Below, in pieces: positions 17,662-25,403 of a stretch of 64,000 nt of DNA. The notes beneath the pieces are model-generated. The model ran no database searches, was not told the origin of the DNA, and saw nothing but the letters and a program-made list of their open reading frames with translations. Source of the stretch: Bacillota bacterium (GTDB lineage Bacteria; Bacillota; Clostridia; Acetivibrionales; DTU013); assembly GCA_023418915.1 (NCBI GenBank), contig JAEZYU010000061.1, positions 62,001 to 126,000 of the forward strand, given 5' to 3'. Position numbers and translations under genes: made by a program. Numbering within the stretch: position 1 is the first letter of the stretch; the number at the start of each line of letters is the position of its first letter.

Positions 17662-18904
17662 GGAACACCTCACAATTCTGCACAAAGAAGGCAACGATAA
17701 TCTCACACGGTGACTTGCTTTTCGTATTCGTCTTTTTCATAAACCAATCTACTAAGTGCGCGTATATATCTTCTTGATAGTAGCCGTTCGATTCCAGCTT
17801 CCTGAAGCTGCGCTTAACATCGCTTGCCACGGCGTCAAAGTCGATAGCGCCCTCACGCTCCATCTGGGCGAAGACAGTCTTGATGAACTGGTAATACTGT
17901 ACCACGAAGCCTTCGGTCTTTATGATGAGCGGCACGTTGCTATGTATTTTGTCTCTTACACGCAGAGCATCATATTCAAGCGTTTCCGTAATCTCTTCGG
18001 CTGACTCAACCGGTATCTTGCGGAGAACGGCTTCAATCTGCTCCTCTAAGTACATTTTGTCCAACATGGTGGCTGCGTCGAAATCTCGGCGCAGCTTTTC
18101 CTTTGTTTGTTTCAAGGCAAGGCACTCGTCCCGCGTCGTATGCCGTATGTGGCGGTTCGAGCAGTCAAGGCAAAGCGCAATGCGGTTTTCGCTAAGTTGC
18201 GCTGGTAAGCTGTCCAGCAAATCGCCAAGTTCCTCATGGACTTCTTGCGAAGGGTTCGTAGGGACAATTTCCGTAATGGCGTACCCAGCGAGGCTATGCC
18301 CATTCTTTATGTTCACCAGCGTTTTTCCGCAGGATTGGCATACGCTGCCCGCTTCCATCAGTAGGTACAAATCGGACTCAGGTATGGAATCGCTGCAGGC
18401 TGGGACTGTTGACGTACGTTCTGTGCTGAACTCAGTATCGGCAACGGCGGTAGATATCTTGTTCGTCTGCTTTATGGCGTAAAGGTAAACCGATGATAGA
18501 AATTCGGCAAGCGTATCCGCGTCGGCAATAGCCAACAGTTCCGACTGCTTCCGCTTGGGGATGGCTGTGTCAGAGGATATAAGCTGGCTCATATCCGTCA
18601 ACAGGTCTTCAACCATGTCCGGCATGATGAACGGAATCACGGCATCCTCGAAATAATAACTGGCGGCATCCATTACAGCGGGTTTGCCAGAGGCGTCCCG
18701 TATTTTCTTAAGTACATCGACCTTGTGCGAGAGTAACTCACTGGCGATTTTAGACGTAACCACAAACGGCTGCCCGTTGCGGTTCAGGATTTCTACATTA
18801 TTTGTAATCAAATCGAGCAGCAACTCTGCCACTTTTTCGTTACCGCTATCAATGAGGATCTTCTGAAGACGCTTCGCGTAGGTGCCGAAGCACAATCTCT
18901 CCAT
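17645..18904 (-). CDS. ABC-three-component system effector with degenerate HNH/zinc domain
   Basis: A 419-residue protein, first in the operon. Residues 1-150 are helical. A treble-clef-like unit lies at about 189-250: CQSC at 189-192, then EIVP, then CLDC at 245-248 followed by SNRHI. This is the outline of an HNH nuclease, but the usual histidine before the I/V-x-P motif is replaced (TEIVP), so it may be inactive or only structural. The last 150 residues are the helical region that in ABC-3C effectors docks the middle component. AGGAGG lies before the ATG. The predicted role is a toxic nuclease or DNA-binding effector unleashed by the ATPase; this is inference from family architecture. Confidence 0.72.
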   Translation of the reverse strand: MERLCFGTYAKRLQKILIDSGNEKVAELLLDLITNNVEILNRNGQPFVVTSKIASELLSHKVDVLKKIRDASGKPAVMDAASYYFEDAVIPFIMPDMVEDLLTDMSQLISSDTAIPKRKQSELLAIADADTLAEFLSSVYLYAIKQTNKISTAVADTEFSTERTSTVPACSDSIPESDLYLLMEAGSVCQSCGKTLVNIKNGHSLAGYAITEIVPTNPSQEVHEELGDLLDSLPAQLSENRIALCLDCSNRHIRHTTRDECLALKQTKEKLRRDFDAATMLDKMYLEEQIEAVLRKIPVESAEEITETLEYDALRVRDKIHSNVPLIIKTEGFVVQYYQFIKTVFAQMEREGAIDFDAVASDVKRSFRKLESNGYYQEDIYAHLVDWFMKKTNTKSKSPCEIIVAFFVQNCEVFHALSE

Positions 18905-18928
18905 ACGATTCCCTCCTCCCGATACAAG

Positions 18929-18956
18929 GTCAAATTCATGTCAAATCCACGTCAAA
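18929..18956. promoter_or_regulatory. Three direct GTCAAA repeats at 11-bp spacing before the defence operon
   Basis: GTCAAA occurs at 18929, 18940 and 18951, exactly one helical turn apart, 25-52 bp upstream of the effector start. On the coding strand they read TTTGAC, so one may also act as a -35 box. The pattern suggests a cooperative regulator site. The rest of the 300-bp gap to 19206 holds the recombinase promoter and nothing else I can name. Confidence 0.45.
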
Positions 18957-19074
18957 CCCAGGGGAAATACTTTCGCGCCTCCAAAGTTTATTCTTTTCTT
19001 GTAAGCCACAGGAAAAGCGCCTGCTTTGAGGAAGATTTTGCGAGCGGTTTGTGCGTGTTAACGGTCTGCATTCG

Positions 19075-19103
19075 TTTACACTGATTTTATTCTAACATAT
19101 ATC
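19075..19103 (+). promoter_or_regulatory. Sigma-A type promoter for the recombinase genes
   Basis: TTTACA at 19075-19080 and TATATC at 19098-19103 are separated by 17 bp, about 100 bp before the first recombinase-module gene. Confidence 0.5.
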
Positions 19104-19205
19104 TGCTTTTAAGTCATCATTTTTATTTGTTAACTTGCAAATCCTGACGTAAACAGGCATAAACCCATTTTGTTGATGAAGCACTGAGGAAAGGAGGTCA
19201 GAGCC

Positions 19206-19703
19206 ATGAGCGAGGTCAGAACCCTTAACGGGAAACTCGTCGGAACGGTTGATGCACGGACAAGCATCCTGCACATCCGCGACGGAAAGAAAACCACAAT
19301 GATAGAGATTCCCAAAGACGGACTCAAAATCCGATTCGTTCCAGCCATCGGTGCGGCAGAGGATGTGTACATACCTCCTATGCTCAAAGTGGCAGCACTT
19401 GGGCTGATGACCAAAAAATATCTTGAGCCTGCCGTTTACAATAAAAGCAACAATGAGCTGCTGCAAGAGGCAGAACGTCTACGCCGTCAAAAAGAATCCA
19501 TAACCCGATTCTTAAATAACGATTTCCAAAACTTAAGTGAGGTCAGTGCCCTATTGCAATATGCTACCAAGGCATCAATGCTGAAGGGCTTTGACGGGGA
19601 CATTTTCAAACGCTTTGTAGAGCGGGTTGTTGTGTATTCCAGGTCGGAGATTGGATTCGAGTTTAAATGCGGCATTACACTCAAAGAAAGGCTGGTGAGA
19701 TAA
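19206..19703 (+). CDS. Recombinase-module accessory protein
   Basis: A 165-residue protein. The first 65 residues form a small beta-rich domain (LNGKLVGTVD...ILHIRDGKKTTMIEIP). The rest is a coiled coil that ends FDGDIFKRFVERVVVYSRSEIGFEFKCGITLKE, which matches the C-terminal coiled-coil tail of large serine recombinases. There is no catalytic domain. It has a strong AAAGGAGG site and is followed directly by two recombinase genes. The same three-gene order recurs in Firmicute mobile elements as I recall it. It probably takes part in the synapse or controls directionality, which is inference. Confidence 0.75.
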   Translation: MSEVRTLNGKLVGTVDARTSILHIRDGKKTTMIEIPKDGLKIRFVPAIGAAEDVYIPPMLKVAALGLMTKKYLEPAVYNKSNNELLQEAERLRRQKESITRFLNNDFQNLSEVSALLQYATKASMLKGFDGDIFKRFVERVVVYSRSEIGFEFKCGITLKERLVR

Positions 19704-20135
19704 GTGAGTCACACACCATTTGGCTACCGCATTGAAAACGGAAAAGCCGTAATTGATATAGAAGCTGCCAAGCAGATAAAAACCTTATTTGATTCCTATT
19801 TGTCCGGTGATTCACTGGCAACTGCTGCAAAGAAGGCGGGTATCACAGCCTTCCACGCGGGCATCGGCAGAATGCTTCGTAATGCGCGTTATCTTGGCGA
19901 CGACTATTACCCCGCCATAATCGACCCGAACACGTTTACATCCGCCGAAGCGGAGCGTATCAGGCGGGCGGAGAAACTCGGTCGTATTTATGAACCAAAT
20001 GAAGAAACAACGGTCATCTATCCTAGTGCTTTTCATGTAATAGAAGGAAGAGAAGAATTCGACGACCCCTTTGCACAGGCGGAACACGCCTACAGTTTAA
20101 TCGAAACGGAGGTGAACAAGAATGGCAGTAAGTAA
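19704..20135 (+). CDS. Catalytic-domain-less serine recombinase homologue
   Basis: A 143-residue protein equal to part of the 'recombinase' domain of a large serine recombinase: HTPFGYRIENGKAVIDIEAA, then LRNARYLGDDYYPAIIDPNTF. The N-terminal resolvase domain with the active-site serine is missing, and so is the zinc-ribbon. The GTG start comes directly after the stop of the previous gene, with GGTGAG upstream. Its 3' end overlaps the next gene by 14 bases. It may be a DNA-binding co-factor of the full recombinase and not a remnant, since both flanking junctions are clean and the frame is intact. Confidence 0.78.
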   Translation: MSHTPFGYRIENGKAVIDIEAAKQIKTLFDSYLSGDSLATAAKKAGITAFHAGIGRMLRNARYLGDDYYPAIIDPNTFTSAEAERIRRAEKLGRIYEPNEETTVIYPSAFHVIEGREEFDDPFAQAEHAYSLIETEVNKNGSK

Positions 20136-21690
20136 AAGCGTCACCGTGATTCCTGCAAGGAAGCATGTTCGAAAGAGTGAGGACGAAGAAAAGCCCAAAC
20201 TCCGAGTTGCGGCATACTGCCGTGTTTCCACAGACAGCGATGAGCAGGCTACCAGTTACGAAACGCAGATTGACCACTACACCGCCTATATACAAGGGCA
20301 TCCTGACTGGGTGCTGGCGGGAATATTTGCAGATGACGGCATCTCAGGCACTAACACCAAAAAGCGTGAGGAATTCAACCGCATGATTGACGAGTGTATG
20401 GCTGGTAATATCGATATGATTATTACAAAGTCCATCAGCCGATTTGCCCGAAACACACTGGACTGTTTGAAATATATCCGTCAGCTCAAGGAGAAAAACA
20501 TTCCTGTTTATTTTGAAAAGGAAAATATCAACACTATGGATTCCAAGGGCGAAGTTCTGCTCACGATTATGGCATCCCTTGCCCAACAGGAAAGCCAGTC
20601 ACTAAGCCAAAACGTAAAGCTGGGGTTACAATATCGCTACCAACAGGGTGAAATTCAAGTCAACTGCGCTCGGTTTCTCGGCTATACCAAGGATGAAAAC
20701 AAGCGTCTGGTGGTTGTTCCCGAAGAAGCTGAAATCATCAAGCGCATCTACCGGGAATACCTTGAGGGTGCCAGTATGTTGAAAATAGCTCGTGGTTTGG
20801 AAGCGGACGGTATCCTAAACGGTGCCGGCAGGGAACGCTGGCATACAAGCAACATAAATCAGATCCTGCGAAACGAAAAGTACATCGGCGACGCTCTTTT
20901 ACAGAAAACATATACGGTTGACTTCCTTACAAAAAAGCGGGTCAAGAACAACGGTATCGTTCCGCAGTATTATGTAGAAAACAGTCACGAAGCCATTATT
21001 CCGCGTGAAATATTCATGCAGGTGCAGGAGGAACTTGTCCGCCGTCGCATTGTCCACACCAGCCCGAACGGAAAGACCAGAACCTTCAGCAGCAACCACT
21101 GCTTCGCTCAGATAGTCATCTGCGGCAACTGCGGTGAAGTGTTCCGCAGGGTGCACTGGAACAACCGTGGGAAGAAATCCATCGTCTGGCGCTGCGTAAG
21201 CAGACTGGAGAACACAGGCCTTTTCTGCGATGCCCGCACGGTACTGGAAAGCACCATTGAGCAAGTGCTTGTCACCGCTATCAATCAGGCACTTTGCGAA
21301 AAGGATAGCTTCCTCATTACTCTAAGGGACAACATCGCTATCGTCATTAGCCGCGAAAGTGACAAGGATCTGGCGGATATCGATAAGCGGTTGGAGGAAC
21401 TGCAAACAGAGCTTCTGAAGCTGGCCACTTCTAATGCGGATTATGAGAATGTTGGCGATGAGATTCACCGACTGCGCGACAAGAAGCAAAAGCTTCAGCT
21501 TGAAAATGCCAACCGTGATGAACTCAAAAAGCTCATGGCTGAAATGAGCACTTTCCTCAAGAAGCAATCCACTGCTCTTTCCAAATATGATGAGCAGCTT
21601 GTCCGGCGTCTGATTGAAAAGGTCACTGTCTTCGAGGATAAGTTTACTGTGGAATTCAAACCAGGATTGACGATGGATGTAAACGAATAA
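20122..21690 (+). CDS. Large serine recombinase
   Basis: A 522-residue site-specific recombinase. The resolvase domain spans about 28-170 with the nucleophile in AAYCRVSTDSDEQ and the arginine-rich SISRFARNTLDCL segment. The recombinase domain follows (LGYTKDENKRLVV, then ILRNEKYIGDALL). A zinc-ribbon (ICGNCG ... CVSR ... FCDA) lies near 330-380, and a coiled coil with the tail 'VEFKPGLTMDV' ends the protein. All parts needed for integration are present, so the element may still move. It overlaps the preceding gene by 14 bases. It is the only gene in the window that could catalyse insertion of the island. Confidence 0.95.
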   Translation: MAVSKSVTVIPARKHVRKSEDEEKPKLRVAAYCRVSTDSDEQATSYETQIDHYTAYIQGHPDWVLAGIFADDGISGTNTKKREEFNRMIDECMAGNIDMIITKSISRFARNTLDCLKYIRQLKEKNIPVYFEKENINTMDSKGEVLLTIMASLAQQESQSLSQNVKLGLQYRYQQGEIQVNCARFLGYTKDENKRLVVVPEEAEIIKRIYREYLEGASMLKIARGLEADGILNGAGRERWHTSNINQILRNEKYIGDALLQKTYTVDFLTKKRVKNNGIVPQYYVENSHEAIIPREIFMQVQEELVRRRIVHTSPNGKTRTFSSNHCFAQIVICGNCGEVFRRVHWNNRGKKSIVWRCVSRLENTGLFCDARTVLESTIEQVLVTAINQALCEKDSFLITLRDNIAIVISRESDKDLADIDKRLEELQTELLKLATSNADYENVGDEIHRLRDKKQKLQLENANRDELKKLMAEMSTFLKKQSTALSKYDEQLVRRLIEKVTVFEDKFTVEFKPGLTMDVNE

Positions 21691-21709
21691 GGTAAAAACG
21701 ATCAAGGCA

Positions 21710-21732
21710 CTCTACGAAATTATATCGTAGAG
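21710..21732. repeat. Palindrome between the recombinase and the next cassette
   Basis: CTCTACGA and TCGTAGAG arms flank a seven-base AT loop, in the 77-bp gap between convergent genes. No T-run follows, so it is not a clear terminator. It may be part of an attachment site for the serine recombinase, or a weak two-way terminator. Confidence 0.4.
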
Positions 21733-21767
21733 CACTTTGCTCTATTATAGATTGAAACGAAACCTTA

Positions 21768-22028
21768 TCATTTTTTGAATATGCGCTTCTTGTATTCTTC
21801 GGCCCAAATTAAGACTGATTCTTTAACTGAGCTGTCTTTGATGCCCTCGATGAACTCTTCAAGCTGTTCAGTAGCTCTCTCAGGCTCTCCGGCAAAAACA
21901 GCATCCTTTGCCTTATAAGCAATTTGGGCGCAGTCAATGCAAAGGTGGAAAGTTGAAACAGCTTCAAACACCTTTCCTCGCTTTTCTTTTATTCCGCACC
22001 GCGCACATATTTTAGTTTTCTTCATCAT
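21768..22028 (-). CDS. Small zinc-ribbon-like protein of the XRE/DUF1232 cassette
   Basis: An 86-residue protein. CARCG near the N-terminus and CIDCA about 26 residues later form a likely zinc knuckle; an acidic helical tail follows (ATEQLEEFIEGI, then VLIWAEEYKKRI). The ATG at 22028 has AAAGGAGG six bases upstream, inside the 3' end of the upstream gene, so the two genes overlap by 17 bases. It is the last gene of the cassette. The layout (two Cys pairs, then helices) is like that of the 64-residue protein near the end of the BREX operon, but the sequences are not clearly related. Function unknown. Confidence 0.75.
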   Translation of the reverse strand: MMKKTKICARCGIKEKRGKVFEAVSTFHLCIDCAQIAYKAKDAVFAGEPERATEQLEEFIEGIKDSSVKESVLIWAEEYKKRIFKK

Positions 22029-23961
22029 TGGCTTCCTCCTTTGAAACTTCATACATTACATCGCCGATTGCGAGAATAACCTCTTCTTCACCGGGTTCAA
22101 GTTGCTTCGATATGACCGTGCGTTTAGCAAGAATTGGATTTAGAACATCGTTGCAGAAGGTTTCAAGCTCATGGTATTGTTCTTTTGACGAATACAAAGA
22201 TTTCATTACCTTCTTGAGCTTTTTGGCGGTTTCTTTATCTTCGCTCAAAGCTGTAAGGAACTCCTTGATTTCCGATTCACTAAGCAAGTTATCAAAGCAA
22301 ACATTCATAACAACAGAATTAAAAAGTCTGAGCAGGATTTCGGCATCATCCTCACGTACAAGCTTACCTACCTGATTAGCGGCAAAGCCCGCGCATCCAC
22401 CACCAAGTAAACCCGCACCAAATCCGATTGCACCGCCAACACGCTTATCTACAGATTTACCGGCCTTTTCTCCAATTTTTGCTGTTGCTACAGCCGCTCC
22501 TGCAACTGCCGCCGCTGTCCCGGCAAACGAAGCAATAATGGAGGACATATTCTTCAAGTATTGCCCGACAGACATCTGCTGTGTGGAAACCTTTATTGTA
22601 TCGGGAACGGAAAAAACGATAAACGCAACGCCTTCTGTAATCACATTGCTTCTAAGTGTCTTAGCTAATGATTTTTGTGCGGCGGCTCCGTATATAGCTT
22701 TTTTACCAACTAAGGCACGGAATCCGTTAATCAGCTTTTGGACTGTCTTGAATCCAAGTTTTTTGATAATGAAATCCGAGGCTGGAATCAGCGCTTTTGA
22801 CAACCCGGTTCTTGCAATCTGACTCGAAATAATCTGACTTGCAAGTGCAAAACCGAACGTTTGAAGCCCGACAAGAGCGGCAGCTTTCAGAGATTTCTTA
22901 GCATCATGACTACTTGCGAATGAAAAGCCAAAAGTGATTAGAACTGAAATACCAAAGGCAAACGAGCAATTAACAGCACCAGTTGCCGCATCGTAGGTTA
23001 TGGATTCGAATGTTCCCGCCTTTGCTAAATTGCGAGCTTGTTTATAAGTTAGCTTACCCTGACGAATAATATCATAAGCCGCATTGGGATCTGATACACC
23101 GGGAACAGAACCCTCACTGATTTTGTTCTTCATCACTTCGATGGCCTGAGCATATTGATCTTTCGGCACTTCAACCATCATTGGAGTACCGTCAAGCGTT
23201 ATGTAACGATATTCTTTCGCTCCTGTAGTGGCGTTTTTCTTGAAACAGTTATTGACTGAAGAATTCGCACTATTGCAATACTTACATTGAACAGCGCGTC
23301 CATTGACAACTTTATCTGGTCCATTTTTTGCATTATCTCTACCAACAACTTCAGCAGCTTCGCCATTTAGCTTGTCGAGTAATGCTCCTGCTTCTTCGGC
23401 ATAAATCCCATGCCCGGTTTTAGTTTGGTCTGCACCATAAGCGGCAGCGAATTCAATGCCTTCTAAGCCGAGAGTATTCAAATTTGCTACAGTTCCAGCT
23501 TCAACAAAAGAAGAAACCGTCGCTTCAAAATTCCGCTTTTTAGCAGTGGCTTTCTTGAAGAATTCTGCAATGGCGTTATTAGCATAACCAGTATAACTCG
23601 TTTCTCCAACAGTTATCGAAACAAAGCCGTTTTCTATTTTTACAATGTAATCATCTGGATCAAATAAGTCCCACGGAATTATCTGATAGATAAATTTCGG
23701 TTGTTCTTTTTTCTTGCGCCTTTTCCCGTCATCGGTTCCAGCATTCGCTTCATCAACGCATTTTTTGTTTGCTTTGATAATTACGCCTTTATCAGCAATG
23801 ACAAGACCACTGGGATGATGACCGAAACTTTCGGCAACAGCCCAGAGAATTTTATAATCACTCGGCACAGGAAACAAACGCTGAATTTTCTTAGCATGTC
23901 CGTTTGTTAATTTGTCTCCAACGGGGAGCTCGCTAATTTTAGGAATAAACTGTTCATCCAT
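22012..23961 (-). CDS. Large unrecognised membrane protein with possible nuclease-like core
   Basis: A 649-residue protein with no family name I can give. Residues 30-130 look like a PH/YokE-type beta domain (ILWAVAESFGHHPSGLVIAD). At 182-230 is a compact, conserved-looking block: GHGIYAEEAGALLDKL, then GRDNAKNGPD, then GRAVQCKYC. The order of helix glutamate (189/190), aspartate (216) and Q-x-K (225-227) is that of PD-(D/E)XK nucleases. Four hydrophobic stretches follow at about 333-350, 362-385, 475-495 and 508-530; the last two are glycine- and alanine-rich (GGAIGFGAGLLGGG). The C-terminus is an acidic helical domain. The ATG has AGGAGG upstream, overlapping the stop region of the DUF1232 gene. 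A membrane-tethered nuclease or pore-forming effector is the leading guess. Confidence 0.85.
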   Translation of the reverse strand: MDEQFIPKISELPVGDKLTNGHAKKIQRLFPVPSDYKILWAVAESFGHHPSGLVIADKGVIIKANKKCVDEANAGTDDGKRRKKKEQPKFIYQIIPWDLFDPDDYIVKIENGFVSITVGETSYTGYANNAIAEFFKKATAKKRNFEATVSSFVEAGTVANLNTLGLEGIEFAAAYGADQTKTGHGIYAEEAGALLDKLNGEAAEVVGRDNAKNGPDKVVNGRAVQCKYCNSANSSVNNCFKKNATTGAKEYRYITLDGTPMMVEVPKDQYAQAIEVMKNKISEGSVPGVSDPNAAYDIIRQGKLTYKQARNLAKAGTFESITYDAATGAVNCSFAFGISVLITFGFSFASSHDAKKSLKAAALVGLQTFGFALASQIISSQIARTGLSKALIPASDFIIKKLGFKTVQKLINGFRALVGKKAIYGAAAQKSLAKTLRSNVITEGVAFIVFSVPDTIKVSTQQMSVGQYLKNMSSIIASFAGTAAAVAGAAVATAKIGEKAGKSVDKRVGGAIGFGAGLLGGGCAGFAANQVGKLVREDDAEILLRLFNSVVMNVCFDNLLSESEIKEFLTALSEDKETAKKLKKVMKSLYSSKEQYHELETFCNDVLNPILAKRTVISKQLEPGEEEVILAIGDVMYEVSKEEANDEEN

Positions 23962-23966
23962 TTAGC

Positions 23967-24740
23967 TTAATCCTCCTCGGTTACGATTTCAAAGGTCTCA
24001 TCAAAATCGGTGAAATCAGATTCACGGCAGACTTTAATATCGATTATAAGAATCTCCGCATCTTCGTTTTTAAATTGGTTTCTTATTTCATCCAAAACAT
24101 TCAAGACTTCAACGTTTAATTCTTCACAGATTGACTTGAGCCCCGTGTAATCAAACTCAAGGAGCTCCGGTTTCACTTCGATTGGCAATAACGAACCATC
24201 TGAAGAAGTGGATGTCAACAGCTTCAAAGTATCATCATCCGTTAAAAACATAGCCACAAGATATCTTTCTTTGACAACATCAGCAATTTTGCTTTGCAGG
24301 TTGCCGATAAACTCATCCTTTTTGATTTCGAGCTTCCACTTCTTGTATTTGCGAAGTTCCAAAGCAAGACCAGCATTTAGAATAAGTGTAAGAACGGCGG
24401 CATCGTCTATCCATCCGGCAATGGGAATAAAGTCTGGCACAATATCTATTGGAGAAACAAGATATATCACACCAGCGACAGCAGAAACAATAGCACGCAA
24501 AGGGATCTTTTTATAATTTCCCTTAGCATAATCACCAATGAGATCAAATATGGTTAACAGGTCATCGACAAGTCCTCCGATGACAGGTACATCTTTGATC
24601 TTCTTGATTGTCTTTTTTGCTTTTCCGTGAAGCTGTTTTAGTTTACCTTCATCTTCAAGGATACGCTTTGCTTCGGCTTCGCAGGAGCCGATTACACCTT
24701 TAAGTTCTTCTTCAGAGAACCCTTTACAGTTTTCGTCCAC
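23967..24740 (-). CDS. DUF1232 (YkvA-like) membrane protein
   Basis: A 257-residue protein with a DUF1232 unit at about 80-140: IPLRAIVSAVAGVIYLVSPI, then DIVPDFIPIAGWIDDAAVL, the family hallmark with two hydrophobic segments. The N-terminal 75 residues are helical and charged; the C-terminal half is a soluble, acidic alpha/beta region. I chose the GTG at 24740, with AAAGGAAGAG just upstream; an ATG at 24758 and a TTG at 24776 lack such a site. It is five bases from the next gene. DUF1232 proteins are small inner-membrane proteins of unknown role. Here the domain is embedded in a longer protein and linked to the XRE regulator by a shared operator-like sequence at 24799. Confidence 0.82.
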   Translation of the reverse strand: MDENCKGFSEEELKGVIGSCEAEAKRILEDEGKLKQLHGKAKKTIKKIKDVPVIGGLVDDLLTIFDLIGDYAKGNYKKIPLRAIVSAVAGVIYLVSPIDIVPDFIPIAGWIDDAAVLTLILNAGLALELRKYKKWKLEIKKDEFIGNLQSKIADVVKERYLVAMFLTDDDTLKLLTSTSSDGSLLPIEVKPELLEFDYTGLKSICEELNVEVLNVLDEIRNQFKNEDAEILIIDIKVCRESDFTDFDETFEIVTEED

Positions 24741-24798
24741 TGATTCTCTTCCTTTCATTATTATATTCAGAGGCAATATCGCTCTATTAGCTTAGACT

Positions 24799-24820
24799 CA
24801 TCATATAAGCGCATATGATG
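24799..24820. promoter_or_regulatory. Inverted repeat between the XRE and DUF1232 genes
   Basis: CATCATAT and ATATGATG are perfect arms with a six-base spacer, in the 102-bp gap. The half-site ATCATAT is the same as in the promoter of the XRE gene (25404-25426), so both are probably bound by the XRE protein. Confidence 0.6.
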
Positions 24821-24842
24821 GCATCAGGGATTTCTCAGCAAT

Positions 24843-25385
24843 TCACTTATTTTTCTTTGTTTCTTTGTCTTTTTTCAGTATTTTGTTAAGCCATGTACCT
24901 GCAACGGCCCCGCCAACTGCACCTCCGATAATACCAAGAGGGCCAAGCGCGAGACCGGCGACCCCAAGTATCGCATTTGATGCGGGGATGCCGGTGAGCA
25001 GACCACCGAAGATTGAAGCCAATGTTGCGCCAGTCACTCCACCTGCCGCGGAAATAGAAACCGTATTTATCGCTTCTTTGACCTTCGCATAATCTTCTTT
25101 ATTCAGCTCATCACCCTTGTCCACTAAAATCGTAATAACCTGTGGAAGTACGGTGTTTTCTTTGTTTGTCTCGATTTCATGATCAAGAATGGTACGTATA
25201 GCTATATACTGCGTGAGATTCATAGGGGATTTACCGGTTTCCAGATTGGATATCGTTTGCTTTGTAACCCCAATCTTGTCAGCAAGCTGCTCGGCAGTCC
25301 ATCCTGCTATTTTCCTTATGGCTGCGAGGTTCTGTTGAAGAAGCAGCACTTGAGAATCCTTGTTTTCAGTATTCCGTGGCATCAT
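24843..25385 (-). CDS. XRE-family repressor with glycine-rich hydrophobic tail
   Basis: A 180-residue protein. The helix-turn-helix is at about 15-70 (WTAEQLADKIGVTKQTISNL, then ETGKSPMNLTQY). Residues 110-172 are a glycine- and alanine-rich hydrophobic region (GGVTGATLASIFGG, then GLALGPLGIIGGAVGGAVAG) with two likely membrane spans of the glycine-zipper type, ending in a lysine tail. A DNA-binding domain joined to a membrane tail suggests a membrane-tethered regulator. AGGAGG lies six bases before the second of two adjacent ATGs (25382). Its promoter at 25404-25432 carries an ATCATAT inverted repeat over the -10 box, so it likely represses itself and, through the second site, the three downstream genes. 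Confidence 0.85.
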   Translation of the reverse strand: MMPRNTENKDSQVLLLQQNLAAIRKIAGWTAEQLADKIGVTKQTISNLETGKSPMNLTQYIAIRTILDHEIETNKENTVLPQVITILVDKGDELNKEDYAKVKEAINTVSISAAGGVTGATLASIFGGLLTGIPASNAILGVAGLALGPLGIIGGAVGGAVAGTWLNKILKKDKETKKNK

Positions 25386-25403
25386 ATCCCTCCTTGTAAG
25401 TAC

